Positions 7,141 to 13,277 of a stretch of 13,981 bases of DNA are shown in pieces (the stretch's first letter is position 1; each line of letters starts with the position of its first letter). A program made the translations under genes and the position numbers. Origin of the DNA: JAXDLK01 sp034666665 (lineage in GTDB: Bacteria; Desulfobacterota; Binatia; JACPRU01); the NCBI GenBank assembly GCA_034666665.1, contig JAXDLK010000118.1, forward strand, positions 1-13,981, written 5' to 3'. Below the pieces are notes generated by a model, which saw only the letters and a program-made list of their open reading frames with translations, was not told the DNA's origin and searched no databases.

Positions 7141-7782
7141 ATGGCGGGACCGCTGCGCATCCTGATCGCCGACGATCACGCGCTCTTCCGCCAGGGGCTG
7201 CGCTCACTGCTTGCGCTGCAGGACGGGATGGAGGTCGTCGCGGAGACGGAGTCCGCGGCGAACCTGCCGCGCCTCCTCGACGAGACGCCGTGTGACGTGC
7301 TGCTTCTCGACTTGCAGATGGAGCGGAACTCGCTCGCCGACGTCCGGTCGCTGGCGGAAAAGGTGGCGGTGATCGTCGTCACCTCGAGCGAGCGTCCGGA
7401 GGACGCGTTCGAGGCGATCCGCGCCGGAGCGCGAGGCGTGGTGCTGAAGCGGTTCGCCGTCGAGAACCTGATCGAGGCGCTCGAGGCGGTGCGGCGCGGC
7501 GAGGCCTGGATGCCGACCACGCTGCAGACGTACCTCGCGGCCGGCATGCGCGGCGAACCGGGGGGCCCGCTGTCGCCGCGCGAGCGCGAGATCACCCGCT
7601 GGGTGGCCCTCGGTCTGAGGAACTCCGAGGTCGCGCGCAAGCTCTTCATCAGCGAGCAGACGGTGAAGACGCACCTGAACAACATCTTCCAGAAGCTCGG
7701 CTTCCGCGATCGCGTGGAGCTCGCGCTCTACGCCGTGCGGGTCGGGCTCGTCGGCATCCACGAGCGAGTGACCGGCGAGTAG
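7141..7782 (+). CDS. NarL/LuxR-family response regulator
   Basis: The product has 213 residues. The receiver domain spans about 1-120, with the acidic pair Asp11-Asp12, phospho-accepting Asp57 (VLLLDLQM), Thr81 and Lys103. A LuxR-type helix-turn-helix (about 144-200) contains LSPREREI, NSEVARKLFISEQTVKTHL and FQKLGFRDRVEL. It is expected to be phosphorylated by the kinase encoded 7 nt upstream and to bind DNA as a dimer. ATG 7141 is chosen because the protein then begins MAGPLRILIADDH, directly at the first receiver strand. The Shine-Dalgarno match is poor, so translation may be coupled to the kinase gene. Its stop codon TAG is the first three bases of a 19-bp repeat. Confidence 0.93.
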   Translation: MAGPLRILIADDHALFRQGLRSLLALQDGMEVVAETESAANLPRLLDETPCDVLLLDLQMERNSLADVRSLAEKVAVIVVTSSERPEDAFEAIRAGARGVVLKRFAVENLIEALEAVRRGEAWMPTTLQTYLAAGMRGEPGGPLSPREREITRWVALGLRNSEVARKLFISEQTVKTHLNNIFQKLGFRDRVELALYAVRVGLVGIHERVTGE

Positions 7783-7881
7783 GGCGCGGTCCGAGCTAGC
7801 GAGGACCATCTTGCGCCCGCGAGCTTTTCTGCGAGCGCGTCCGGAGTGGTGGGGGGGTTGGCTAGGGCGCGGTCCGAGCTA
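7780..7881. repeat. 19-bp direct repeat pair (TAGGGCGCGGTCCGAGCTA)
   Basis: The 19-mer occurs at 7780-7798 and again, identically, at 7863-7881. The first copy contains the stop codon of the response regulator gene. After the first copy the sequence continues to form the imperfect palindrome GGTCCGAGCTAGCGAGGACC (7789-7808), which could fold at the end of the regulator transcript. After the second copy the sequence diverges. TCCGAGCT (7873-7880) is inverted as AGCTCGGA at 7925-7932, and GCTGGCG (7898-7904) pairs with CGCCAGC (7921-7927). Confidence 0.75.
7803..7844 (+). repeat. GAGCTCTTCT-family repeat, copy 1
   Basis: This 42-base unit runs from GGACCATC to GTCCGG and is identical to copy 3 (7973-8014) at all but one position (a T for a C within the core, GAGCTTTTCT). 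GCGCCCGC (7813-7820) can pair with GCGAGCGC (7831-7838) with one C/A mismatch around a 10-base loop, so a hairpin is possible. It lies just after the response regulator gene. Confidence 0.75.
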
Positions 7882-7935
7882 CGCAGGCCCGCTCCGGGCT
7901 GGCGGCGCCAGGAAGCTCCTCGCCAGCTCGGAGCG

Positions 7936-7974
7936 GCGCCATCTTGGGCCCCCGAGCTCTTCTGCGAGGGCTGG
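7936..7974 (+). repeat. GAGCTCTTCT-family repeat, copy 2
   Basis: A diverged unit that keeps GCCATCTTG, the core CGAGCTCTTCTGCGAG and overall length, but has C/G-swapped arms (GGGCCCCCG on the left, CGAGGGC on the right). Its arms still pair, in a register shifted by one base relative to copies 1 and 3. It abuts copy 3 head to tail. Confidence 0.65.
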
Positions 7975-8014
7975 ACCATCTTGCGCCCGCGAGCTCTTCT
8001 GCGAGCGCGTCCGG
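7973..8014 (+). repeat. GAGCTCTTCT-family repeat, copy 3
   Basis: Nearly identical (41 of 42 bases) to copy 1 at 7803-7844. The spacing between copies 1, 2 and 3 is irregular and the intervening sequences are themselves repeat fragments, so this is not a CRISPR array. A fourth, more diverged relative lies at about 3142-3178, upstream of dnaB. Confidence 0.75.
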
Positions 8015-8044
8015 CGTGATTGAGTTGGCGCAGTCTCCCTGGGT

Positions 8045-8061
8045 GGCGACCCCGCGTCGCC
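8045..8061. terminator. hairpin downstream of mug (weak terminator candidate)
   Basis: GGCGAC-CCCGC-GTCGCC is a perfect 6-bp stem with a 5-base loop, beginning 6 bases beyond the mug stop codon on the minus strand. It lacks a T-run on either side, so at most it is an unusual or helper terminator between the convergent regulator and mug genes. Confidence 0.25.
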
Positions 8062-8067
8062 GGGGCG

Positions 8068-8658
8068 TCACGCATTCGGACGACGGCGTCCCGGCTCCGC
8101 GCCTTCGTGGCGTTCGCGATCGACCGACCCGTGGAGCTCGCGGAAGCGCCGCACGAGATCCGCGAGCTGGTGATGGGCGTTCAGGCCGCTCGGGTTCGGC
8201 AGCACCCAGAGGAGCGCTCCGCCGAGCGATTCCGGCTGCAGCCCGAGCGTCGCGCGCGGCCGTCCGAACGCTTGCCGGTAGGCAGCGATCCCCAGGATCG
8301 CGACCGCCATGGGCCGGAGGCGGCGGACCTTCGCGGCCAGACGGCGGCCGCCACGCGCGAGCTCGTCCGGATGGAGCTCGGCCGCGCTCGCCGTCGTTCG
8401 CGCGACGACGTTCGTGATGCCATACCCGCAGCGGAGGAGCTCGTTTTCCTCGTCCGGCGACAGCCTTCGCTCGGTGAAGCCCGCGAGGTGAAGCGCCGGC
8501 CAGAAGCGGTTCCCCGGTCGCGCGAAGTGATGGCCGACGGCGGCAGAGTACAGTCCCGGGTTGATGCCGCAGAAGAGGACGTGGAGGCCCGGAGCGATGA
8601 GGTCGGGCACGGTCTTCTCCACCGCGGCCGCGAGCTCGTCGCGGGTTGGCCGTTCCAT
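8068..8658 (-). CDS. mug: G/U mismatch-specific uracil-DNA glycosylase (Mug/TDG family)
   Basis: The product has 196 residues and would remove uracil or thymine mispaired with guanine, as the first step of base excision repair. The family motif GINPGLYSA is at 31-39, where Asn33 corresponds to the catalytic Asn of Mug. The second motif NPSGLNAH is at 155-162 and forms the intercalating loop. GHHFARPGNRFWPAL (42-56) is also characteristic. Length is slightly above E. coli Mug because of a charged C-terminal tail (about 176-196). ATG 8656-8658 is preferred over a TTG one codon earlier. It lies downstream of thiE on the same strand, but the 137-base gap is filled by a dispersed repeat, so co-transcription is uncertain. 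Confidence 0.93.
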   Translation of the reverse strand: MERPTRDELAAAVEKTVPDLIAPGLHVLFCGINPGLYSAAVGHHFARPGNRFWPALHLAGFTERRLSPDEENELLRCGYGITNVVARTTASAAELHPDELARGGRRLAAKVRRLRPMAVAILGIAAYRQAFGRPRATLGLQPESLGGALLWVLPNPSGLNAHHQLADLVRRFRELHGSVDRERHEGAEPGRRRPNA

Positions 8659-8663
8659 CAAGT

Positions 8664-8827
8664 CAGGGTCCTGAGTCGGAACTCCGTTGCGCGAGGCCGG
8701 CGGCTAGTGCCGTCGAGGGCAAGGCGCGACGACGGGGAATCTCGGCAATATTTCGAAGAGTCGCGACGCAGCCATCGGCGGTGAGAGCCCCGGAATCAGT
8801 GTGACGGACTTCTGACCCCGGACACTG
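8664..8827 (+). repeat. dispersed ~164-bp element with imperfect terminal inverted repeats, copy A
   Basis: This copy aligns along its whole length, in the same orientation, with 12642-12803, at roughly 80% identity by eye with only a few single-base gaps. The left end CAGGGTCCTGAGTC (8664-8677) is an imperfect inverse of the right end GACCCCGGACACTG (8814-8827), matching at 11 of 14 positions. Conserved interior blocks include GAGGCCGG, GCCGTCGAGG, AAGGCGCGACGA (8721-8732), CGGCGGTGA and GACTTCTGAC. No convincing protein is encoded. It fills the mug-thiE gap and its right end forms the 3' end of thiE. The size and ends suggest a MITE-like non-autonomous element, which is an inference. Confidence 0.8.
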
Positions 8828-9467
8828 GGTCAGGGCGCGCGAGCCGGAGCGTCGCGAGCACGCTTCGCACCTTGGCGCGAACGTCGGCGGCGAGCGCGAG
8901 CTCGGAGATCATCGCCACCGCGTCCGCGCCGGCGGCGAGCACGGCGGACGCGTGGCCCTCGCAGATGCCGCCGATCGCGACGATCGGCAGACGCACGGCT
9001 TTGCGGACCGCGACGAGCGCGTCGAGCCCGCGGGGCGTGTACCCGGTCGCTTTGGTGCCCGTGCCGAAGAGCGGTCCGAAGCCGATGTAATCGGCGCCGC
9101 CCTGCTCGGCGTCACGCGCCTGCTCGACGGTGTGCGTCGAGATGCCGATCAGTCGACTCCCTCCGAGGAGCCGGCGCGCGGCGTCGAGCGGCAGATCGTC
9201 CTGTCCCAGATGAACGCCGTCGGCGTCGGCCGCGAGCGCCACGTCGACACGGTCGTTCACCACGAAGCGCGCGCCCCGTTCGGCGGCCAGCCTCCGAATC
9301 GCCACGGCCGCGTCGAACAGTCGGTCCGTGGGCGCTTCCTTCCAGCGAAGCTGCACGCAGCGCGCGCCGCCGTCCAGCATGGCGGCGGCGAGACGTACCG
9401 GGTCGAGCGCCGGACGGTCGCACGGGTCGGCGATCGCGTAGAGCGGGGAGGGGAGGGCGCCCGTCAT
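8796..9467 (-). CDS. thiE: thiamine-phosphate synthase ThiE
   Basis: The product has 223 residues and joins HMP-pyrophosphate and the thiazole phosphate to give thiamine monophosphate in a TIM barrel. Visible landmarks are VQLRWKE (38-44), FVVNDRVDVALAADADGVHLGQDDLP (68-93), IGISTHT (107-113), DYIGFGPLFGTGTK (126-139) and PIVAIGGI (161-168). ATG 9465-9467 overlaps the ntrC stop as ATGA, so translation is probably coupled. Residues from about 214 to the stop are encoded inside the right terminus of the dispersed repeat, giving a non-conserved tail (PVSGVRSPSH). No thiamine riboswitch can lie directly before it, since the upstream sequence is ntrC coding sequence. No other thiamine gene is present in the window. 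Confidence 0.95.
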   Translation of the reverse strand: MTGALPSPLYAIADPCDRPALDPVRLAAAMLDGGARCVQLRWKEAPTDRLFDAAVAIRRLAAERGARFVVNDRVDVALAADADGVHLGQDDLPLDAARRLLGGSRLIGISTHTVEQARDAEQGGADYIGFGPLFGTGTKATGYTPRGLDALVAVRKAVRLPIVAIGGICEGHASAVLAAGADAVAMISELALAADVRAKVRSVLATLRLARPDPVSGVRSPSH

Positions 9468-10897
9468 CGGCGCACGTCGATCGACAGCGTGTGGATCTTC
9501 TTCCGCAGCGTGTTCCGGTTGATGCCGAGGATCTCGGCGGCGCGCACCTGGTTGCCTCCGGTGCGGTCGAGGACCAGCTCGATCAGCGGCTTCTCCGCCC
9601 AGGCGATCACCGTCGCGTGCAGGTTCGGGTGCGCGGCGCCCGCGTCCCGCTTCACCAGATCCGCGACGCGGCGGCGGATCAGAGCATCGAGGGGCGCATC
9701 CTGCGGCACATCGCGCGCCGGCTGCTCGGCAGCCGCCTCGAAATCCGTTGCGGTCAACGTCCGCCGGCCGGATGCGAGCACGCAGCCGCGGACGAGCGCG
9801 TTCTCGAGCTCGCGCACGTTGCCCGGCCACGCCCGGCGGCAGAGCAGCTCCTCGGCGTCCGGCGTCACCCCCGAGATCGCCGTGCCCATCTCGCGATTGA
9901 TCTTGTCGAGGAAGAATCGGATCAGCTCCGGGATGTCGGCTCGCCGGTCGCGGAGCGGCGGCACGGCGATCGGCACGACGTTCAGGCGGAAGTACAGGTC
10001 CTCGCGAAAGCGGCCGCTCCGGACGCGCTCGGCCAAGTCGCGGTTCGTGGCGGCGACGATCCGCGCGTCGCTGACGATCGTCTCCTTGCCGCCGACACGG
10101 GTGAACTCCCGCTCCTGCAGGACCCGAAGGCATTTCGCCTGGAGATCGAGCGGCAGCTCGCCGATCTCGTCGAGGAAGAGCGTGCCGTGGTCCGCGGCCT
10201 CGAACTTGCCGAGCCGTCGCTCGACGGCGCCGGTGAACGCGCCCCGCTCGTGTCCGAAGAGCTCGCTCTCGAGGAGCTCGCGGGGAATCGCCGCACAGTT
10301 GACGGCGACGAACGGTCCGCTCCGTCCGGAGTGGAAGTGGAGCGCCCGGGCGATCAACTCCTTGCCGGTGCCGCTCTCGCCGCTGACGAGCACCGTCGCG
10401 TCGCTCGCCGCGATACGGCCGATCGTCTTGTAGATCTCCTGCATCGACGGGGTGCGGCCGACCAGGCCCTCGCCCGGCGTGAACCTCGGCCTGACCTCCA
10501 CCTGGAGGGTCTCGACCATGCGGCTCAGGCGGCGGATCTCGAGCGCGCGGTCGACCAGCAAGCCGAGCTCCTCCAGGTCCACCGGCTTCGTCACGTAGTC
10601 GAATGCACCGCGCTTCATCGCCTCGATCGCGTTCGCCATCGTGCTCTCGGCGGTGATCACCAAGAACGGCAGATCGGGCTGCACCTCGCGGCCGCGCGAC
10701 AGCAGGTCGAGGCCGGAGAGGTCGGGAAGGCGGATGTCGACGATCGCGATGTCGAAGCGTCCGCTGCGGATCGCCTGCAGCGCGGGCTCGCCGGCGGCGA
10801 ACGCCTCGACTCGGAGGCCGCGACTCTCGAGGGCCCGACCGAGCACGAAGCGGATCGACTCCTCGTCATCGGCGACGAGGGCGCGGGCTTCGCTCAA
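9464..10897 (-). CDS. ntrC: NtrC-family sigma54-dependent response regulator
   Basis: The product has 477 residues, counted from TTG 10895-10897. The receiver domain has Asp54 (IAIVDIRLPDLSG), the NtrC position, and Lys104 (YVTKPVD). The central AAA+ domain shows Walker A GESGTGKE at about 173-180, the sigma54-contacting GAFTGA at 219-224, Walker B TLFLDEIGE at 239-247 and WPGNVRELEN near 357-366. A Fis-type helix-turn-helix closes the protein (NQVRAAEILGINRNTLRKKI, about 449-468). The TTG start overlaps the ntrB stop (TTGA), has GGGAGG 4 nt upstream and puts the phosphorylation site at residue 54. A GTG at 10909 would add four residues but lacks a ribosome site. Orthology to true NtrC is likely from its kinase partner, though no glnA or glnB is nearby. 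Confidence 0.93.
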   Translation of the reverse strand: MSEARALVADDEESIRFVLGRALESRGLRVEAFAAGEPALQAIRSGRFDIAIVDIRLPDLSGLDLLSRGREVQPDLPFLVITAESTMANAIEAMKRGAFDYVTKPVDLEELGLLVDRALEIRRLSRMVETLQVEVRPRFTPGEGLVGRTPSMQEIYKTIGRIAASDATVLVSGESGTGKELIARALHFHSGRSGPFVAVNCAAIPRELLESELFGHERGAFTGAVERRLGKFEAADHGTLFLDEIGELPLDLQAKCLRVLQEREFTRVGGKETIVSDARIVAATNRDLAERVRSGRFREDLYFRLNVVPIAVPPLRDRRADIPELIRFFLDKINREMGTAISGVTPDAEELLCRRAWPGNVRELENALVRGCVLASGRRTLTATDFEAAAEQPARDVPQDAPLDALIRRRVADLVKRDAGAAHPNLHATVIAWAEKPLIELVLDRTGGNQVRAAEILGINRNTLRKKIHTLSIDVRR

Positions 10898-12033
10898 TCG
10901 GCCTCCCACACCGGCAGGATCACGCGGAAGACGGTTCGCCCCTCGCCGCTCTCGAAACGGATGGTGCCGCCGTGGTCGGTGACGATCCGGTGCGAGATCG
11001 CGAGACCGAGCCCGGTGCCCTTCGGCTTCGTGGTCACGAACGGCGAGAACAGCCGATCGCGGACCTGCGGCGCGACCCCGGGTCCGTTGTCCTCGACGTC
11101 GATGCGCAGGCAGTGCGTGCGCCCGCGCCCGCCGTCGGTCCGTGTGGCCGCGTGAAAGCCGGTTTCCATTCGCGTGTGGATGCGTACCTCGCGCGCGGTT
11201 TCCGGGGGCAAGCCGGCGACCGCCGCGATCGCGTTCTGCACCAGGTTGAGGAACACCTGCACCAGCGAGTCCTCGTGACCGGCGACGGGTGGCAGGCTCG
11301 GATCGAAGAGCCGGGTCACCTGCACGCGATCACGCTCCGCGCCCGGACCCGTCAGACGCACCACGTGATCGATCACACGGTGAACGTTCAGGCCCGAGAG
11401 CTCGAGGCCGCGGCGGGATCCGAGCTCGAGCAGCCGCTCGACGAGCCCGGTCAGGCGATCGACCTCACGGATCACCAGGTCGACGTACTCGCGAGCGCGC
11501 GTGCCACCGTCGGCGCCGAGGAGCTGCACGGCGCCGCGGATACCGGAGAGCGGGTTCTTGATCTCGTGCGCCAAGCCGGCGACCAGGCCACCGAGCGTGT
11601 CGAGGCTCTGCGCGCGATGCAGGTCGGACTCGAGACCCCGCTGAAGGCTGAGATCGTGAAGCACGAGCGCGATCCCGCCGCGGTTGCCTCGGCTGTCGAG
11701 CACCGGCGAGGCAGTGGCGCGGACGGCCGTCCGACTGTCCCACTGGCCGACGATGTCGCCTTCCGCGCGAATGTGACCGTCATCGGCGGCACTTCCGAGC
11801 ATCGCCGAAACCCAGGGGTTCTTCGCGAACACGCGCGAGTGATGCTGCCCCCGGCACGCGGAGAGCGAGGACCCGGTGAGCTGCTCGGCGGCTTGATTCA
11901 TGAAGGAGACGTTCCCCGCGACGTCGAAGGCGATGACGCCCTGTTCCAAACTCTCCACCACGTGCGCCCAGTCGAGCCGGACGTTTCCGCCCGGCTCCGT
12001 GGTGCGTTCGGCCTGTGGAGTGCGCTTTGCCAT
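10894..12033 (-). CDS. ntrB: NtrB-like sensor histidine kinase
   Basis: The product has 379 residues, is soluble and has no membrane segment. A PAS domain spans about 20-130 (LEQGVIAFDVAGNVSFMNQAAEQLTG). The HisKA motif GLAHEIKNPLSGIRGAVQLL (153-172), with phospho-accepting His156, is close to the NtrB signature. The ATPase domain has an N-box FLNLVQNAI (261-269), G1 DVEDNGPGV (312-320) and G2 GTGLGLAI (339-346). All catalytic boxes are intact. It lies first in the ntrB-ntrC-thiE run, with TTGA and ATGA overlaps. The ATG at 12031-12033 has only a weak AGGCAG upstream. The 113-base gap to the divergent ispF contains no clear sigma54 (GG-N10-GC) or sigma70 site that I can defend. Confidence 0.92.
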   Translation of the reverse strand: MAKRTPQAERTTEPGGNVRLDWAHVVESLEQGVIAFDVAGNVSFMNQAAEQLTGSSLSACRGQHHSRVFAKNPWVSAMLGSAADDGHIRAEGDIVGQWDSRTAVRATASPVLDSRGNRGGIALVLHDLSLQRGLESDLHRAQSLDTLGGLVAGLAHEIKNPLSGIRGAVQLLGADGGTRAREYVDLVIREVDRLTGLVERLLELGSRRGLELSGLNVHRVIDHVVRLTGPGAERDRVQVTRLFDPSLPPVAGHEDSLVQVFLNLVQNAIAAVAGLPPETAREVRIHTRMETGFHAATRTDGGRGRTHCLRIDVEDNGPGVAPQVRDRLFSPFVTTKPKGTGLGLAISHRIVTDHGGTIRFESGEGRTVFRVILPVWEAD

Positions 12034-12146
12034 GGCTGCCTAAATCTTGCGCAGGGTAACACCCCGGACAGGGCACTGGAACGGTGCGTCCGTCGAGCGC
12101 TGCGGCTTCCGTCGCTGGCCTCCGTGGCCGATACTCCCGACCCGCG

Positions 12147-12638
12147 ATGACGCCTCGCAACCGCATCGGCCACGGGTACGACGTTCATCGTCTCGTCCAC
12201 GGCCGGCCGCTCCGGCTCGGGGGCATCGACATTCCCTACGCCTCGGGCCTCGAAGCCCATTCCGACGGTGACTGCTTGCTCCATGCGATCGCCAGCGCGC
12301 TGCTCGGCGCGATCGGAGCGGGCGATCTCGGCAGCCACTTCCCGGATACGGACGAACGGTGGGGGGGCGCGGACAGCGCCGATCTCGTTTCCGCGGTGGT
12401 CGAGCAGGTTCGATCCCGCGGGTACGGGGTGGGCAACGTCGATTCGACCGTACTGGCGGAGGCGCCGCGGCTCTCGGCCCACCGGCAGACGATGATCCTG
12501 CGGATCGCCGCCTTGCTCGGCGTCCCCCCCGGCGACGTGAACGTCAAGTTCGGCACCGGCGAGCAAGCGGGAGCGGTGGGACGCGGGGAAGTGATCGAAG
12601 CCTACGCCGTCGTCTTGCTGACGGCGATCGACGGTTGA
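12147..12638 (+). CDS. ispF: 2-C-methyl-D-erythritol 2,4-cyclodiphosphate synthase IspF
   Basis: The product has 163 residues, the usual length. It would cyclise CDP-ME 2-phosphate with release of CMP, in the MEP pathway to isoprenoids. Metal ligands Asp12 and His14 (GHGYDVHRL) and His46 (HSDGDCLLHAI) are present, as is HFPDTDERWGGADSADL. The C-terminal VKFGTGEQAGAVGRGE keeps the Thr and Glu of the family's TTTE region in altered form, followed by the usual GRGE. ATG 12147 is chosen because it places MTPRNRIGHGYDVH at the family N-terminus; no good Shine-Dalgarno site precedes it. Upstream in-frame codons back to 12084 are open but not conserved in character. The common partner ispD is absent. 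It is divergent from ntrB. Confidence 0.95.
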   Translation: MTPRNRIGHGYDVHRLVHGRPLRLGGIDIPYASGLEAHSDGDCLLHAIASALLGAIGAGDLGSHFPDTDERWGGADSADLVSAVVEQVRSRGYGVGNVDSTVLAEAPRLSAHRQTMILRIAALLGVPPGDVNVKFGTGEQAGAVGRGEVIEAYAVVLLTAIDG

Positions 12639-12641
12639 GGC

Positions 12642-12803
12642 CAGTGTCCAGAGTGGGAAATCGGTTGCACGAGGCCGGAGGCTATCGCCGTCGAGGCCAA
12701 GGCGCGACGAAGAGGAACATCGGGAATGTCTCGAGGAGTCGGAACGCAGCGCTCGGCGGTGAAAGCCGCCGGAATCGTGCGACCGACTTCTGACTCCGGC
12801 ACT
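12642..12803 (+). repeat. dispersed ~162-bp element with imperfect terminal inverted repeats, copy B
   Basis: This is the second copy of the element at 8664-8827, in the same orientation. The left end CAGTGTCCAGAGT (12642-12654) is inverted at the right end GACTCCGGCACT (12792-12803) with one gap. The shared core AAGGCGCGACGA is at 12699-12710. This copy keeps a strong internal hairpin, CGGCGG-TGAAAG-CCGCCG (12754-12771), that is broken in copy A. It fills the gap between the convergent ispF and fmdB-like genes exactly: it starts 4 nt after the ispF stop and its end CACTAG contributes the TAG (read on the minus strand) of the fmdB-like gene. Confidence 0.8.
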
Positions 12804-13179
12804 AGTCCTCGTCGAGCGAGCCGCCCGGGTCGGTGCCGTCTCCACCTTCTTCGTCGGGTAGGTTGCCGGTCTCGAGCTCGTCCACCATCTCGTCGAAGTC
12901 CTCGCCGCCGAACTCGTCACCCATCTCCTTGCCCATCTTCCGCATCCATCGCGCCATGCTCTTGGGGTCGTTTTCGTCGAGCCCCTGGAAGTTCGAAGGA
13001 TCGGCCATGGAATCGAGCCGCGAGTCCTCGGAACGGGTCATGGCGAAGCGCGAGAGCAATCTCGTGAGCTTCTTCGCACCGCAGTGCGTGCAGCGTTCGT
13101 CGATTCTCTCGCTCACGCGCAGCGTCAGGATCGACACCTTCTTTCCACATTTCGTGCATCGGTACTCGTAGATCGGCAT
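12802..13179 (-). CDS. FmdB-family zinc-ribbon protein with acidic tail
   Basis: The product has 125 residues. The N-terminus MPIYEYRCTKCGKK is the FmdB/CxxC_CxxC_SSSS signature, with Cys8, Cys11, Cys30 and Cys33 as a four-cysteine zinc ribbon, followed by LTRLLSRFAMTRS. From about residue 60 to the end the protein is rich in Asp, Glu, Gly and Met (KMGKEMGDEFGGEDFDEM). The tail replaces the Gly/Cys-rich end seen in many family members. FmdB-type proteins are named as putative regulators but their function is not established, so none is assigned here. ATG 13177-13179 has GAGG about 7-9 nt upstream. A perfect TATAAT lies 27 nt upstream on the same strand. Confidence 0.85.
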   Translation of the reverse strand: MPIYEYRCTKCGKKVSILTLRVSERIDERCTHCGAKKLTRLLSRFAMTRSEDSRLDSMADPSNFQGLDENDPKSMARWMRKMGKEMGDEFGGEDFDEMVDELETGNLPDEEGGDGTDPGGSLDED

Positions 13180-13206
13180 GGGATGGCCTCGCGGAGTAGA
13201 TGGCGG

Positions 13207-13212
13207 ATTATA
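13207..13212 (-). promoter_or_regulatory. candidate -10 box (TATAAT) for the fmdB-like gene
   Basis: The plus-strand ATTATA reads TATAAT on the minus strand, 27 nt before the fmdB-like ATG, in a gap that is otherwise GC-rich. No recognisable -35 hexamer lies 16-18 nt upstream, so only the -10 is supported. Confidence 0.35.
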
Positions 13213-13277
13213 GAAGCGCAGGCTATGGAAGCGATAGGGGCCGGTGCGTCGCGCGGCTCCGTCCGGAGGTCGTTCAG

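Noticed and set aside
7780..8014. CRISPR array
   Set aside because: Repeat units are diverged, irregularly spaced and partly abutting, the spacers are themselves repeats, and no cas gene is nearby.
8664..8827. Integron attC site or small coding gene in the dispersed repeat
   Set aside because: No GTTRRRY/RYYYAAC ends and no integrase nearby. Open frames through both copies do not match each other or any family I know.
8796..10133. ThiE with a ~220-residue N-terminal extension
   Set aside because: The frame is open upstream of thiE, but that sequence is ntrC read out of frame. ATG 9465 overlaps the ntrC stop and gives a normal-length ThiE.
9491..11155. Long plus-strand open frame opposite ntrC and ntrB
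   Set aside because: Same codon-bias effect. The minus-strand proteins have all expected motifs, and the plus-strand translation is low-complexity Arg/Asp/Leu with no recognisable domain.
12034..12146. Sigma54 promoter between ntrB and ispF
   Set aside because: A GGCAC is present (around 12073) but no GC lies at the required distance, so a GG-N10-GC site is not supported.
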